Shown: piece after piece, positions 35,279 to 44,107 of the stretch
How positions within the stretch are numbered: the stretch's first letter is position 1
Layout of the letters: each line of letters begins with the position of its first letter
Assembly: GCA_002712335.1 (NCBI GenBank)
Contig: PATI01000069.1
Span: 1-64,000 of the forward strand
DNA: 64,000 bases
Source: Rhodospirillaceae bacterium
GTDB taxonomy: Bacteria > Pseudomonadota > Alphaproteobacteria > MPNO01 > UBA2964
Direction of reading: 5' to 3'
Translations under genes and position numbers: made by a program
Notes under the pieces: generated by a model
Told to the model about the DNA's origin: nothing
Database searches by the model: none
Seen by the model: only the letters and a program-made list of their open reading frames with translations

Positions 35279-36037
35279 TTAAATGGCGGTAAATCCACCG
35301 TCTACAAAGACATCTGATCCTGTCATAAAGCTTGATTGTTCACTAGCGAGAAAAACCGCTGTATTTGCGATGTCTTCCGGTTTTCCTAGTCTACCGATAG
35401 GGTGCAACGGGACCATTCGTTCCCGTACTTGTTCCATCGTGGGGGTCCTAGCTAGGAGACGGTCTGTCTCAATGGCTCCTGGAAGTATGCTGTTTGCTCG
35501 AATATTATCTGAAGCGAAATCAAGCGCAATAGATTTGGAAAGTTGTCTAACCGCCCCCTTTGTTGCCATATAGGCGGGACGTTGATGCCATGCAATATAA
35601 CCAAAAGTGGAGGAAATATTTATGAATTGACCTCCGCCAGCGGCTTGCATATGTGGTATCGCATATTTAGCCACAAGAAACATGCCAGTAAGGTTGACAT
35701 CCAACACTTCTTGCCAAATTTCTAATGGCATAGTTTTTACAGTATGGAGAGGCTCCGAAGCCGCGGCTGCATTTACAACGATTTCCAATCTACCCAAGAC
35801 GTCGGCAGTTTCGTCTACGCAAATTTTAACTTCTGAATCATTGGCAACATTACAAATTTTTGCGATTGCCTTCCCGCCATTTTCTTTAATATCAGTGACT
35901 GTCTTGTTAACCGTCTCTTTATTAATATCGACACAGCATACGTTCGCACCCTCGGCTGCAAATCTTCTGGCAATTGCCCCTGCTATACCGCCGCCGGCTG
36001 CTGTTACTAGGGCAACTCTGTCATCAAGCATTCCCAT
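35279..36037 (-). CDS. SDR-family oxidoreductase, tandem paralogue 1 of 3
   Basis: Promoter-proximal member of the triple SDR cluster, 252 aa. Cofactor region VALVTAAGGGIAGAIARRF retains one more Gly than its paralogues but still lacks the first and last Gly of TGxxxGxG. Catalytic Ser (FINISSTFGY) and Tyr/Lys (AYMATKGAV) are present. The start is taken at ATG 36037 (MGMLDDRVAL) because it aligns with the starts of the other two and has GAGGGAG upstream; ATG 36031 is an alternative. A VOC-family gene lies 38 nt upstream on the same strand, probably the same operon. Confidence 0.87.
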   Translation of the reverse strand: MGMLDDRVALVTAAGGGIAGAIARRFAAEGANVCCVDINKETVNKTVTDIKENGGKAIAKICNVANDSEVKICVDETADVLGRLEIVVNAAAASEPLHTVKTMPLEIWQEVLDVNLTGMFLVAKYAIPHMQAAGGGQFINISSTFGYIAWHQRPAYMATKGAVRQLSKSIALDFASDNIRANSILPGAIETDRLLARTPTMEQVRERMVPLHPIGRLGKPEDIANTAVFLASEQSSFMTGSDVFVDGGFTAI

Positions 36038-36075
36038 CAAATTTTTCTCCCTCTGAGGTTAGAATTATTTATTGT

Positions 36076-36444
36076 TTATCCCCTGAATTCTATTGCTTCG
36101 CCATCTGGTCCGGAAAAGACGACGCGTCGCCACCCTTTCTCCCGCTCTTCACGCGCGTCGGTACTATGAGGCTCTGTCAAAACTTTAAGACCTGCTTTCT
36201 TCAATCGTTCCACCTCGACATCAAACTGATCTGTCTCAAAACAAAAATGGAATCCATTCATTCCGCGGGCATCTCGATTAACGAGCTCTAGCACTGTGTC
36301 TCCGGATCGGAGATACGCAATTTTTTTTCCGTCTCCGGTCAAATGTTGGTAGTAGAGTTCGCAATCGAAATATTCTTCGTAGAAGGCAATAGACCGTTCA
36401 ATATCTGCAACATCTAATGCGACGTGATCTATCCTTTTAAACAT
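36076..36444 (-). CDS. VOC-family (glyoxalase I-like) protein
   Basis: Single vicinal-oxygen-chelate domain of 122 aa. The N-terminus FKRIDHVALDVADIERSIAFYEEYF is the classic first beta-alpha unit with the metal-ligand His; HFCFETDQFDVEVERLKKAG and the terminal FSGPDGEAIEFRG with a metal-ligand Glu follow. It could be a methylmalonyl-CoA epimerase-, glyoxalase- or dioxygenase-like enzyme; too short for a two-domain extradiol dioxygenase. Start ATG 36444 with GAAAGGAA upstream; the longer frame to 36558 encodes residues unlike the fold. First gene of the unit containing three SDRs. Confidence 0.83.
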   Translation of the reverse strand: MFKRIDHVALDVADIERSIAFYEEYFDCELYYQHLTGDGKKIAYLRSGDTVLELVNRDARGMNGFHFCFETDQFDVEVERLKKAGLKVLTEPHSTDAREEREKGWRRVVFSGPDGEAIEFRG

Positions 36445-36630
36445 GTAGTTCCTTTCATCATCCCATGGGCTACCATTTACCTCGTAGCCCAAATAGTCAA
36501 ACTGGTGTTTACAGCGTTTTTTAATGAGAGTGTGATATAAAAACTTAGAAAGCAGCATGACGAATTATATTGACGAGTTTATAACAAAATGGGCAATACC
36601 AACTAATAATTACGTTTCAAGGGTGGGTAT

Positions 36631-37380
36631 GTGATTTTTAATATAAATTGGAACATGGTATTAAAGAAGTCTCTAGTAACCTTATTCTTAATACTCGTTC
36701 TGATAGTATTGGTTGGAGGAATTCACCTCTATATAAAAGCCGACGATATGATTAGGGCGGTCGTTACAGACGTTGGATCCAGAGCCACTGAAACAAAAGT
36801 AAAGGTGGGATTGGTTGACCTTTCATTCCATGAGGGAAAGCTATTGATGGCCGGCACCCAAATACAAAATGTTAAGTCTTTTAAAAGTAACACGGCCGTT
36901 ACAATTGGCAGAATAAGCCTTAAGGTAAACCCTAATTCCTTAACTAATAATGTGGTTTTAATTAAAGAAATTATTATCACAGATCTTGACATTGCTTATG
37001 AATATATGGGGGGGCAGAGCAATTTTGGCTCTATTCGGGCTCGGGTTAAAAATTATTGCAATCGCTACAAGAAATGGAAACCCTTAGAAAACATAAAGGA
37101 ACCTTTTGGATCCTTTAAATTCAACGCTATGAGTCTTTTAGTAAGCGAAGGAAAGATTAAATTTAGCTCGGACGGGCCCCTTAATTCTAATTCCGTTGTT
37201 TCTTTGCCAAAATTGTATTTGAAAAACTTTATCAAGAAAGATGGTGGGGTAACAACAACTGGCCTAATATGTGAGATTATTGAGGTGGTGGTTAATCATG
37301 TTTCTAAATCAGGAGATCACGGCTTCAGTGCGTTAACGAAAAACATAAAACAGGATGATGTGGAGCCGGCCAAACATTAA
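36631..37380 (+). CDS. Membrane-anchored AsmA-like hypothetical protein
   Basis: I do not recognise a specific family. The 249-aa protein has one N-terminal membrane anchor (about residues 11-33: a run of V, L, I ending GGIHLYI) and then a predicted periplasmic beta-rich region. The segment ATETKVKVGLVDLSFHEGKL followed by AVTIGRISLKVNPNSL and VLIKEIIITDLDIAYEY resembles the strand pattern of AsmA/TamB/DUF748-type bridge-like proteins, but it is much shorter than those. Start GTG 36631 is supported by AAGGGTGGG immediately upstream; an ATG at 36655 is an alternative. It appears monocistronic. An envelope role is a guess. Confidence 0.65.
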   Translation: MIFNINWNMVLKKSLVTLFLILVLIVLVGGIHLYIKADDMIRAVVTDVGSRATETKVKVGLVDLSFHEGKLLMAGTQIQNVKSFKSNTAVTIGRISLKVNPNSLTNNVVLIKEIIITDLDIAYEYMGGQSNFGSIRARVKNYCNRYKKWKPLENIKEPFGSFKFNAMSLLVSEGKIKFSSDGPLNSNSVVSLPKLYLKNFIKKDGGVTTTGLICEIIEVVVNHVSKSGDHGFSALTKNIKQDDVEPAKH

Positions 37381-37506
37381 GTTGAGAAGATAAAAAAATA
37401 AATGGGTTGTTTGATTGCCAGAAGCTTGGTGAAATAACAAAGTTAAGAAAGGCATAAGCCTCATCTCAATTAGACTTAGGCTAAAATGATGGCCAGGGAG
37501 GTCACG

Positions 37507-38292
37507 ATGGCGCCAGATGGCATGCATTCGATTAATATTCCTTCTCTTCAGGGAAAGGTCAGTGCTGATGAATGGAAGGCAAGAGTCAATCTTGCTTGCG
37601 CATATAGACTAGTCGCTCATTATGGCTGGACACACGTCACTGCTAATCATATTTCTTTGCGGGTGCCCGGAGATGAGGAGCATTTCCTTCTTAACCCATT
37701 CGGATTGTTATTTGATGAGGTCACTGCTTCCAGCCTGGTGAAAATTGATCTTGATGGCAACAAGGTAATGGATAGTGAGTTTGGCATAAATCAGGCTGGC
37801 TATGTAATTCATAGTGCCATCCACGGTGCGAGGCGTGATATCACTTGCGCAATTCATACCCACACAGAAGCTGGCATGGCAGTTTCAGCTCATAAAGAAG
37901 GTTTACTTCCTTTAAATATGAGTGCCATACGCTTTTACGAAAAAATAGCCTATCACGACTATGAGGGGGTAACTATTGACGTAGAGGAGCGAAAAAATAT
38001 CGTTCAGCACCTTGGCGATCATTTTGCAATGATCCTGCGTAACCACGGACTTTTGACTTTGGGCCGCAATTTGGGTGAAGCGTTTTATCTAATGTATAAT
38101 TTGGAAAAGGCCTGCAGAGCGCAGGTCGCCGCAATGGCTGGTGGACCAGAACTCGAGATACCGCCTGAGCACATTCTGAAGAAGTCTGCAGAACAAAGTT
38201 GGAGGCCTAATAACAATAATCCTGAGGAGCACCCCGCTTGGCCGGCCTTAATGCGAAAAATGGACCGGCTGGATCCCTCCTATAGAGAATAA
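37507..38292 (+). CDS. Class II aldolase/adducin-family protein
   Basis: Zinc-dependent class II aldolase fold (fuculose/ribulose phosphate aldolase, adducin head), 261 aa. Metal site residues: H-x-H in CAIHTHTEAGMA and His in LRNHGLLTLG; Glu-type acid/base is not certain. The N-terminus YGWTHVTANHISLRVPG is the typical substrate-phosphate loop region. Start ATG 37507 is preferred over 37486 because AGGGAGGT (37494-37501) lies 5 nt upstream. Four members of this superfamily occur in the window (also 52182, 58126 and 61768), so substrate roles probably diverged. Confidence 0.85.
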   Translation: MAPDGMHSINIPSLQGKVSADEWKARVNLACAYRLVAHYGWTHVTANHISLRVPGDEEHFLLNPFGLLFDEVTASSLVKIDLDGNKVMDSEFGINQAGYVIHSAIHGARRDITCAIHTHTEAGMAVSAHKEGLLPLNMSAIRFYEKIAYHDYEGVTIDVEERKNIVQHLGDHFAMILRNHGLLTLGRNLGEAFYLMYNLEKACRAQVAAMAGGPELEIPPEHILKKSAEQSWRPNNNNPEEHPAWPALMRKMDRLDPSYRE

Positions 38293-38309
38293 TGGATCAG
38301 AATCTCAAT

Positions 38310-39137
38310 TTAAGATCGTCCTCCAGATTCAATTTTTTTCTCAGTAATCGACATAAACTTCTTGCGAGTTTCTAGCATAGCGTTGATGCAATTAGGGTCA
38401 AAGTCTTTCTTGGGCGCCGGGTCGGCACCCCAAAACCCGTATTTGTCTTCCCCTCTTAATAACATCGCAGTTGCACCCTCAAATCTTGTTTCTTTAACGT
38501 GGGGCGCGACATAGTGGATTGAGAAACCTATACGTGGATGATTTGCGGTATTTGGCCCTGAACTATGAACCACGCTCTCATGATGAAATACCACCTGGCC
38601 CGCTTTTAATTCGGCGTATACTGCTTTTTTTTCTTGAACATTGATTACGTTCTGTCCAAGTGTTGCCAGGTTATCTGGATCGGGCTTGATCTCGTGAATT
38701 GCAGTTTCTTTGTGAGATCCAGGAATGTAACGAAGGCACCCAGATTCTTTCGTAGAATCGTTAAAGCCAAGCCAGGCTGTCACGGTTTCTGAAGGTTCGA
38801 AGCCGTATACGAAACTGTCCGTATGCCAAGATATAAATCGTGGGTCATTGGCTTTTTTCGTAAAAAAAGAGGCTCCCCAACATAAAATATTAGGGCCAAT
38901 CAAATCTTCAAGTGCATCCAAAAGCTTGGGGTGACTTACGACGTCGCAGAGCCAGGGGAAAGGCAATTGTGCTTTAATGCGAAAGCGGTTTTGCGGTTCT
39001 TCACCCAGCTCTTTTTCTAAAGAATTGAACTTTTTCCAGAGGTTCCCTGCTTCTTCTGGAGTGTACACTTCATATGGAAAAAGAAAGCCATCTTCTTGAA
39101 ATTTTTTGACCTCTAGTTCTGTAAGCCCCTTAGCCAT
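38310..39137 (-). CDS. Phytanoyl-CoA dioxygenase (PhyH)-family protein
   Basis: Fe(II)/2-oxoglutarate-dependent oxygenase fold, 275 aa. Iron ligands H105-x-D107 (SWHTDSFVYG) and H191 (HESVVHSSGPN), with R202 (HPRIGF) suited to bind 2-oxoglutarate. Long members like this hydroxylate small carboxylates, CoA esters or quaternary amines. Start ATG 39137. It is 18 nt downstream of the crotonase gene at 39156-40028 on the same strand, so it is probably the last gene of the reverse unit acyl-CoA dehydrogenase - crotonase - PhyH. Substrate is not evident. Confidence 0.87.
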   Translation of the reverse strand: MAKGLTELEVKKFQEDGFLFPYEVYTPEEAGNLWKKFNSLEKELGEEPQNRFRIKAQLPFPWLCDVVSHPKLLDALEDLIGPNILCWGASFFTKKANDPRFISWHTDSFVYGFEPSETVTAWLGFNDSTKESGCLRYIPGSHKETAIHEIKPDPDNLATLGQNVINVQEKKAVYAELKAGQVVFHHESVVHSSGPNTANHPRIGFSIHYVAPHVKETRFEGATAMLLRGEDKYGFWGADPAPKKDFDPNCINAMLETRKKFMSITEKKIESGGRS

Positions 39138-39155
39138 TTATCTGTTCCCCTTTTA

Positions 39156-40028
39156 CTATTTTCTTTTGTAGGTGCCCACGCCCGGTCTAAAGGTCTTTTC
39201 GTCTAGGAATTGTTTCATACCCTCCTGACGACCCTGCTCTTTATCAACTCTTTGCAGTGCATCGCTTTTGCAACGTAGATAATCAGCCGCCTGTTCCATA
39301 TTCATATCCCGAACCGAACGTATCGCTTCTTTGGTATAACGGATAGCCCAAGGATTTTTTTTCAAAAGCTTTCGCGCAATTTTTAGGGTTTCAGATTTTA
39401 ATCTGGTACGTGGAACTGAGAAATTTACAAATTTCATTTGCGCAGCTTCTTTTCCATTAAATGTATCCCCTGAAATAGAATACCACATCGCGTCACGGAA
39501 ACTCATAACTTGATTGACGTTCCAACCAACAAGTCCCCCTGGGATATGGCCCCAGTTAATTTCGGAAATACCAAAAACAGCGTCGTTTGCGGCAATGGCA
39601 ACATCACACGATACAATTGGGGTTAGCCCTCCGCCGAAAACAAAGCCGTTAACCATGGCTATTGTCGGTTTTGGAAAGCCGGTTAGACGATAAGAACGCC
39701 AGCTTTCGGATGCTGCTGCTGCCCTGCTTCGGGAGACGGGGTCATTTGATAAACCCCGGAAATAGGTTTTCAAATCCTGACCAGCACAAAAAGCTTTTCC
39801 TGCCCCGGTCAAAATGACCAATTTGGTGTCGGCGTCGACTGCGAGGCGTTCTAGGGCGTCATCCATCTCATGATGCAGCTCCGGACTCATTGCATTTCGT
39901 TTCTCGGGTCTATTTAAAGTTAAAAAGGTGATACCATCCTTTCGTTGTTCTACGAGTACATTATTGTATTGGTATTTTGACCCCTTTTTTTGAATTGGTC
40001 CTTTCTTGGCAGTGGTACTTTTTACCAT
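39156..40028 (-). CDS. Crotonase, hydroxycinnamoyl-CoA hydratase/lyase-like
   Basis: Enoyl-CoA hydratase-superfamily protein (290 aa) close in pattern to p-hydroxycinnamoyl-CoA hydratase/lyase (feruloyl-CoA to vanillin plus acetyl-CoA). Hallmarks: LNRPEKRNAMSPELH, the oxyanion region GQDLKTYFRG with a Tyr, GFVFGGGLTPIVSCD, the catalytic Glu in ISEINWG, and the family end QGRQEGMKQFLDEKTFRPG. The N-terminus (MVKSTTAKKGPIQKKGSK) is an extra basic extension. Start ATG 40028 has GGGAGGA 7 nt upstream; ATG 40043 would place that site inside the gene. It pairs with the dehydrogenase 12 nt upstream. HCHL activity itself is inference. Confidence 0.83.
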   Translation of the reverse strand: MVKSTTAKKGPIQKKGSKYQYNNVLVEQRKDGITFLTLNRPEKRNAMSPELHHEMDDALERLAVDADTKLVILTGAGKAFCAGQDLKTYFRGLSNDPVSRSRAAAASESWRSYRLTGFPKPTIAMVNGFVFGGGLTPIVSCDVAIAANDAVFGISEINWGHIPGGLVGWNVNQVMSFRDAMWYSISGDTFNGKEAAQMKFVNFSVPRTRLKSETLKIARKLLKKNPWAIRYTKEAIRSVRDMNMEQAADYLRCKSDALQRVDKEQGRQEGMKQFLDEKTFRPGVGTYKRK

Positions 40029-40055
40029 GTGTTTTCCTCCCATTATTTAGTTATT

Positions 40056-41213
40056 TTAGTACTCGCGCAAAATATTGCGAGCTATCACCATTTTCATGAT
40101 TTCTGTAGGCCCTTCGGTAATTCGAAAACTACGAGATTGTCGCCATAACTTTTCTATGGGGAGGTCCGTAGTTAATCCAATGCCGCCATGAACTTGTAGA
40201 CAGCGGTCGGCTGCCCTAAAGCCAAGCTCATCAGCATACATTTTTTGAATAAACCCATCCGTGCGGTCAACCATCCCCTCGGCTGCTCGGTTAGCTACAT
40301 TGTAAACCATTAGTCTGGCAGCCTGTAATTCTACATAGGTATCTGTTATCATCCATTGAACGGCTTGTCGGCTTGCAAGAGGCTCACCAAAAGTCTCACG
40401 CTGTTTAGCGTAGTCACACATTAGATCAAGGCAGCGTTGTGCTGTCCCAACACCACGGGCGCCATGCTTCAACCGTCCGTTAGCTAGGAAACGTTGCCCG
40501 AGGGAAAATCCTTGTCCTTCTTCTCCGATCCGTTGCTCAACCGGTATACGAACATTGTCAAAAACGATTTCTGTTGGCTTGTCACCCATCATTGTGTCGT
40601 AATGCGTGGTTACTTTCACGCCTGGGGTATCCATATCTACGAGAAACATCGAGATACCGCCGCGTGACCCCTTTTCTTTGTCGGTTACGGCGAGTAATTG
40701 CGCAAAATCTGCTTCAGAAGCTCCAGTTATCCACCTTTTTGTTCCGTTAATAATGTAATGATCTCCATCACGGATAGCTGCGGTCCTCATTCCACCCGGG
40801 TCTCCGCCGGCATCGGGTTCACTCTGTGCAAAACAAGCCTCTTTTTCACCGTTGAGCACCGGTAATAAATATTTCTCCTGCATTTCTGGACTTAGTTCAT
40901 ATAGTGGTGCACGCACTTGGGGGCCCATGATTCCTCCGAGACCACGAGAAGGTATAGCTATGGTTCTTCCCAGCTGTTCCCATACAATGCATAACGAAAT
41001 TAGATCAGCACCCACGCCTCCATATTCCTCGGGAACCTCCATTTTCCAGATGCCGAGTTCTTGAGCGCGCTTGTCGTACTTTTCTTTCCACTCTGGTTTC
41101 AATTCCCCATCTTCATTGCATGTTTCCATTTCCACTGGGATCATCTCTTCGTCCACGAATCGTTTCATCGTTTCTCGAAAAAGTATATGTTCCTCAGAAA
41201 GGGGGTATTCCAT
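40056..41213 (-). CDS. Acyl-CoA dehydrogenase
   Basis: FAD acyl-CoA dehydrogenase, 385 aa. Motifs CFAQSEPDAGGDPGGMRTA, INGTKRWITGASEADFAQ, KQRETFGEPLASRQAVQW, and RITEGPTEIMKMVIARNIL with the Glu of ITEG in the catalytic position. It is clearly paralogous to the dehydrogenase at 42398-43555 (same SEPxAGGDPGG and GPTEI segments). Start ATG 41213 (MEYPLSEEHI) follows ACGGAGT; the longer frame to 41240 is not supported. It heads the reverse unit with a crotonase and PhyH, and is divergent from acuI across 151 bp. Acts on a CoA ester of unknown identity. Confidence 0.9.
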   Translation of the reverse strand: MEYPLSEEHILFRETMKRFVDEEMIPVEMETCNEDGELKPEWKEKYDKRAQELGIWKMEVPEEYGGVGADLISLCIVWEQLGRTIAIPSRGLGGIMGPQVRAPLYELSPEMQEKYLLPVLNGEKEACFAQSEPDAGGDPGGMRTAAIRDGDHYIINGTKRWITGASEADFAQLLAVTDKEKGSRGGISMFLVDMDTPGVKVTTHYDTMMGDKPTEIVFDNVRIPVEQRIGEEGQGFSLGQRFLANGRLKHGARGVGTAQRCLDLMCDYAKQRETFGEPLASRQAVQWMITDTYVELQAARLMVYNVANRAAEGMVDRTDGFIQKMYADELGFRAADRCLQVHGGIGLTTDLPIEKLWRQSRSFRITEGPTEIMKMVIARNILREY

Positions 41214-41364
41214 TTTAATTACTCCGTTAGGGACTTGCACTGCTTTCCGTAATGATCGGAGCGGGAGAGTTTATTGTCAATGCATGGTGTCCAGATTGAC
41301 CCATCAACCGTGCAGGGTTACAAAAGAGGAAAAATAATCGTTAGGCCAATCCAGGGGGAATAAA

Positions 41365-42360
41365 ATGGAGAATGATTTTCGTGCATTGTTGCTTGAAAAA
41401 TCAGAAGACGGGGTCTCAGCCTCCATCAAACAACTCAAAGAAGAACAGCTTCCTGAAGGTGATGTAACTGTCTCAATATCCTACTCAACCTTAAATTATA
41501 AGGACGGTATGATCTTGAAAGGTGTTGGTGTCCTTGTACGAAATTATCCACATATTCCTGGTATTGATTTTGTAGGACGGGTAGAGCGTTCTGAAGCCTC
41601 AGAATATAGTGTAGGAGATAAAGTTATCCTTACCGGTTGGCGCGTTGGCGAGGCCCGCTGGGGAGGATTTTCCGAAAAAGCAAGAGTGCAGTCAGGGTGG
41701 CTCGTTCCTTTGCCTAAAGAATTGACTGAAAAGCGAGCGATGGCAATTGGCACTGCCGGACTCACCGCGATGCTCGCGGTTTTGGAATTTCAAAGTAATG
41801 GCTTGCTGCCCCAAAACGGTCCGGTCTTGGTTACGGGTGCTAACGGCGGTGTTGGTAGCGTTGCCATAAGTCTTCTCGCAGGATATGGATACGAAGTGCA
41901 CGCCTCCACTGGCCGGTTGGATCTCTCAGACGACCTTAAGTCAATCGGAGCTTCAGAAATAATTGCACGTGAGGAACTTAATGCAGTTCCTGAGCGCCCT
42001 TTATTGTCAGAGCGCTGGGCGGGGGTCGTAGACACTGTTGGGGGGGATACTCTTGCGACGGTATTGCCTCAGATAAAAAGTCGTGGCGTGGTTGCAGCCT
42101 GTGGCAATGCTGGTGGAATTAAATTTAGCTCCACAGTAATACCTTTCCTACTACGCGGGATAAAATTAAGTGGTATTGACTCTGCGATGTGTCCTACAGG
42201 CCAGAGAAAAAAAGCATGGGAAAGGCTTTCTGAGGACCTTTCGACGACTGCACTCGACGGTTTGACAACAACTATTTCTTTAGACGATCTGCCTGAGTTT
42301 GCAGGTAAAATTCTCAAAGGAAAGATCAAGGGCCGGACGATTGTAGATGTAAATGCCTAA
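41365..42360 (+). CDS. acuI: Acryloyl-CoA reductase AcuI/YhdH-type MDR oxidoreductase
   Basis: NADPH-dependent medium-chain reductase (zinc-free quinone-oxidoreductase type) that reduces acryloyl-CoA to propionyl-CoA in known members. Strong AcuI/YhdH pattern over 331 aa: RALLLEKSEDG, STLNYKDGM, HIPGIDFVGRV, LTGWRVGEARWGGFSEKARV, GTAGLTAMLAV, the Rossmann motif GANGGVGSVAISLLA, and GRTIVDVN at the end. Start ATG 41365 with AGGGGGAA upstream. It begins a forward unit: acuI, acyl-CoA dehydrogenase, thioesterase, ADP-forming CoA ligase, crotonase. In marine bacteria AcuI also detoxifies acrylate from DMSP; its role here could be that or reduction of another enoyl-CoA. Confidence 0.88.
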   Translation: MENDFRALLLEKSEDGVSASIKQLKEEQLPEGDVTVSISYSTLNYKDGMILKGVGVLVRNYPHIPGIDFVGRVERSEASEYSVGDKVILTGWRVGEARWGGFSEKARVQSGWLVPLPKELTEKRAMAIGTAGLTAMLAVLEFQSNGLLPQNGPVLVTGANGGVGSVAISLLAGYGYEVHASTGRLDLSDDLKSIGASEIIAREELNAVPERPLLSERWAGVVDTVGGDTLATVLPQIKSRGVVAACGNAGGIKFSSTVIPFLLRGIKLSGIDSAMCPTGQRKKAWERLSEDLSTTALDGLTTTISLDDLPEFAGKILKGKIKGRTIVDVNA

Positions 42361-42397
42361 ATTAATAATAGAAAAATAATAACAAGGAGATCCCGAG

Positions 42398-43555
42398 ATG
42401 GATTTTAATTTGCCAGAAGAGCTTGTAATGCTCAAGGATAATTTGCGCCGGTTTGTTGATACAGAGCTGATACCGATCGAACGAGAGACAAATGATGGAA
42501 CAGAATTTCTTCCTGGGGTCCAAGAGACATTGGAGGAAAAGGCAAAGGACCTTGGGCTTTGGCTGTTTGATGTTCCAGAGGAATTTGGTGGTTTAGGTCT
42601 AGGACATCTCTCAAAGGCTGTGATGTGGGAGGAAATGGCTCGCACCATCGCTATTCCGGCGCGAAATGCGTCAATATTTGGTCCTAGAGTAAGCCCCATT
42701 CTGTATACGATTAATGAAGAACAAAAAGAAAGATTTCTATATCCAGTGATTAAGGGCGAGAAGACCAGCTGCTTCTGCCAAAGTGAACCTGAGGCGGGTG
42801 GCGATCCAGGTGGTATTCGGACTACTGCTGTACGAGACGGCGACCACTATGTTATTAACGGTCATAAACGCTGGATTACAGGCGCTACGAATGCAGATTT
42901 CGCCCAAGTCGTTACAGCTACTGATCGAGAAAAGGGATCTCGAGGGGGGTTGACGGTTTTTCTTGTAGACATGGATACGCCCGGTATTACCAAGCTACGA
43001 CAACAGGAATTAATGATTGCAGATAAACCTTGGGAAATTCTCTTTGAAGATGTTCGGGTTCCTGTTAATCAGCGGGTGGGAGAAGAAGGCGATGGAATGA
43101 GAGCTGCACAAAGTTGGCTTACTGAGGGTCGTTTACGACACGGGGCCCGCGGCGTAGGGGTTATTACCCGTTGTCTTGAAATGGCGGCAAGTTATTCCAA
43201 TCAACGCTCGACTTTTGGTGATAAACTGTCATCACGCCAAACAGTTCAAAATATGCTTGTGGATATGTTTCAAAACCGCCATCAGCTGCAGCTTATGGTG
43301 TATAATGCGGCTTGGCGGGCTGACCAGGGCCAAGATGTGCGCAAGGAGTCCTACATGTGTAAATATTTTGGGGATGAGATGTCCTTCAAGGCTGCTGACA
43401 GGTGCATGCAAATTCATGGCGGCATGGGCCTGACGAAGGATATGCCCATAGAACAATTTTTCAGGGATCAACGCAGTATGGTTATAACTGAGGGGCCAAC
43501 AGAAATATTGAAAATGGCTCTAGCTCGCCTAGTGCTTAGGGAATATGGCGAATAA
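42398..43555 (+). CDS. Acyl-CoA dehydrogenase
   Basis: FAD acyl-CoA dehydrogenase (385 aa), paralogue of the one at 40056-41213. Motifs: CFCQSEPEAGGDPGGIRTT, VINGHKRWITGATNADFAQ, NQRSTFGDKLSSRQTVQNM, QIHGGMGLTKDMPIEQ, and VITEGPTEILKMALARLVL with the catalytic Glu. Start ATG 42398, with AAGGAGAT (42384-42391) 6 nt upstream, a strong site. It lies 37 nt after acuI and 9 nt before the thioesterase gene, inside one operon. The pair of related dehydrogenases suggests either two substrates or a heteromer. Confidence 0.9.
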   Translation: MDFNLPEELVMLKDNLRRFVDTELIPIERETNDGTEFLPGVQETLEEKAKDLGLWLFDVPEEFGGLGLGHLSKAVMWEEMARTIAIPARNASIFGPRVSPILYTINEEQKERFLYPVIKGEKTSCFCQSEPEAGGDPGGIRTTAVRDGDHYVINGHKRWITGATNADFAQVVTATDREKGSRGGLTVFLVDMDTPGITKLRQQELMIADKPWEILFEDVRVPVNQRVGEEGDGMRAAQSWLTEGRLRHGARGVGVITRCLEMAASYSNQRSTFGDKLSSRQTVQNMLVDMFQNRHQLQLMVYNAAWRADQGQDVRKESYMCKYFGDEMSFKAADRCMQIHGGMGLTKDMPIEQFFRDQRSMVITEGPTEILKMALARLVLREYGE

Positions 43556-43564
43556 GGAAAATAA

Positions 43565-44074
43565 ATGGAAAAAAATTGTGATAACAATAAAGTCGAACTC
43601 CCGCCAGCACGTCCGACACTCAAAACTTTTGCCGCTTTCGCTGATTACATAGGACTTAGACTTGTTGACTGGGAACTCGACCGGTGTGTCATGGAATTTG
43701 ATGTTGGAGACAATGTGCTAAATGGCACTGGTGTCTTGCACGGGGGTTGCATGTCCACGGCTATTGATACTGCTCTAGCACATGCGGCAATCTTTTGCAC
43801 GGTGCCTGAGAACTATCGATCTGGTGCTACAGTCACGTTGACAGTAAATTTTATTCTTCCGGTAAAGAAAGGTAGTCGTGTAACTATTGAGTCAAAGAAG
43901 ACTGGTGGAGGCAGAACTATGTTCATGTCGGTGGCTGAAGCTCGGGATGAGAGTGGTATAATAGTGGCAACAGGTCAGGGTATTGGGCGGTATCGGGATG
44001 GTTGCCATGTGCCTGAGGGTATGCCGAGGCCCGACGGAGTGCCAGATGGCAGGTCACCAGGCAGATTTTCATAA
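43565..44074 (+). CDS. PaaI-family hotdog thioesterase
   Basis: Hotdog-fold acyl-CoA thioesterase, 169 aa. The conserved segment GVLHGGCMSTAIDTALAHA contains the HGG oxyanion motif and the catalytic Asp; SGATVTLTVNFILPVKKGSRV and ARDESGIIVATGQGIGRY are the following strands. Such PaaI-type enzymes release CoA from aromatic or dead-end CoA esters, which fits its place between an acyl-CoA dehydrogenase (9 nt upstream) and a CoA ligase (33 nt downstream). It ends with a Pro/Gly/Asp-rich tail (VPEGMPRPDGVPDGRSPG) outside the fold. Substrate inferred only from context. Confidence 0.87.
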   Translation: MEKNCDNNKVELPPARPTLKTFAAFADYIGLRLVDWELDRCVMEFDVGDNVLNGTGVLHGGCMSTAIDTALAHAAIFCTVPENYRSGATVTLTVNFILPVKKGSRVTIESKKTGGGRTMFMSVAEARDESGIIVATGQGIGRYRDGCHVPEGMPRPDGVPDGRSPGRFS

Positions 44075-44107
44075 AAATATTCTTTCAAACAAATTAAAGT
44101 ATGAATT

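Noticed and set aside
42280..42699. 139-codon open frame antisense across the acuI/dehydrogenase junction
   Set aside because: Overlaps two confident genes on the other strand with low-complexity Ser/Pro-rich translation.
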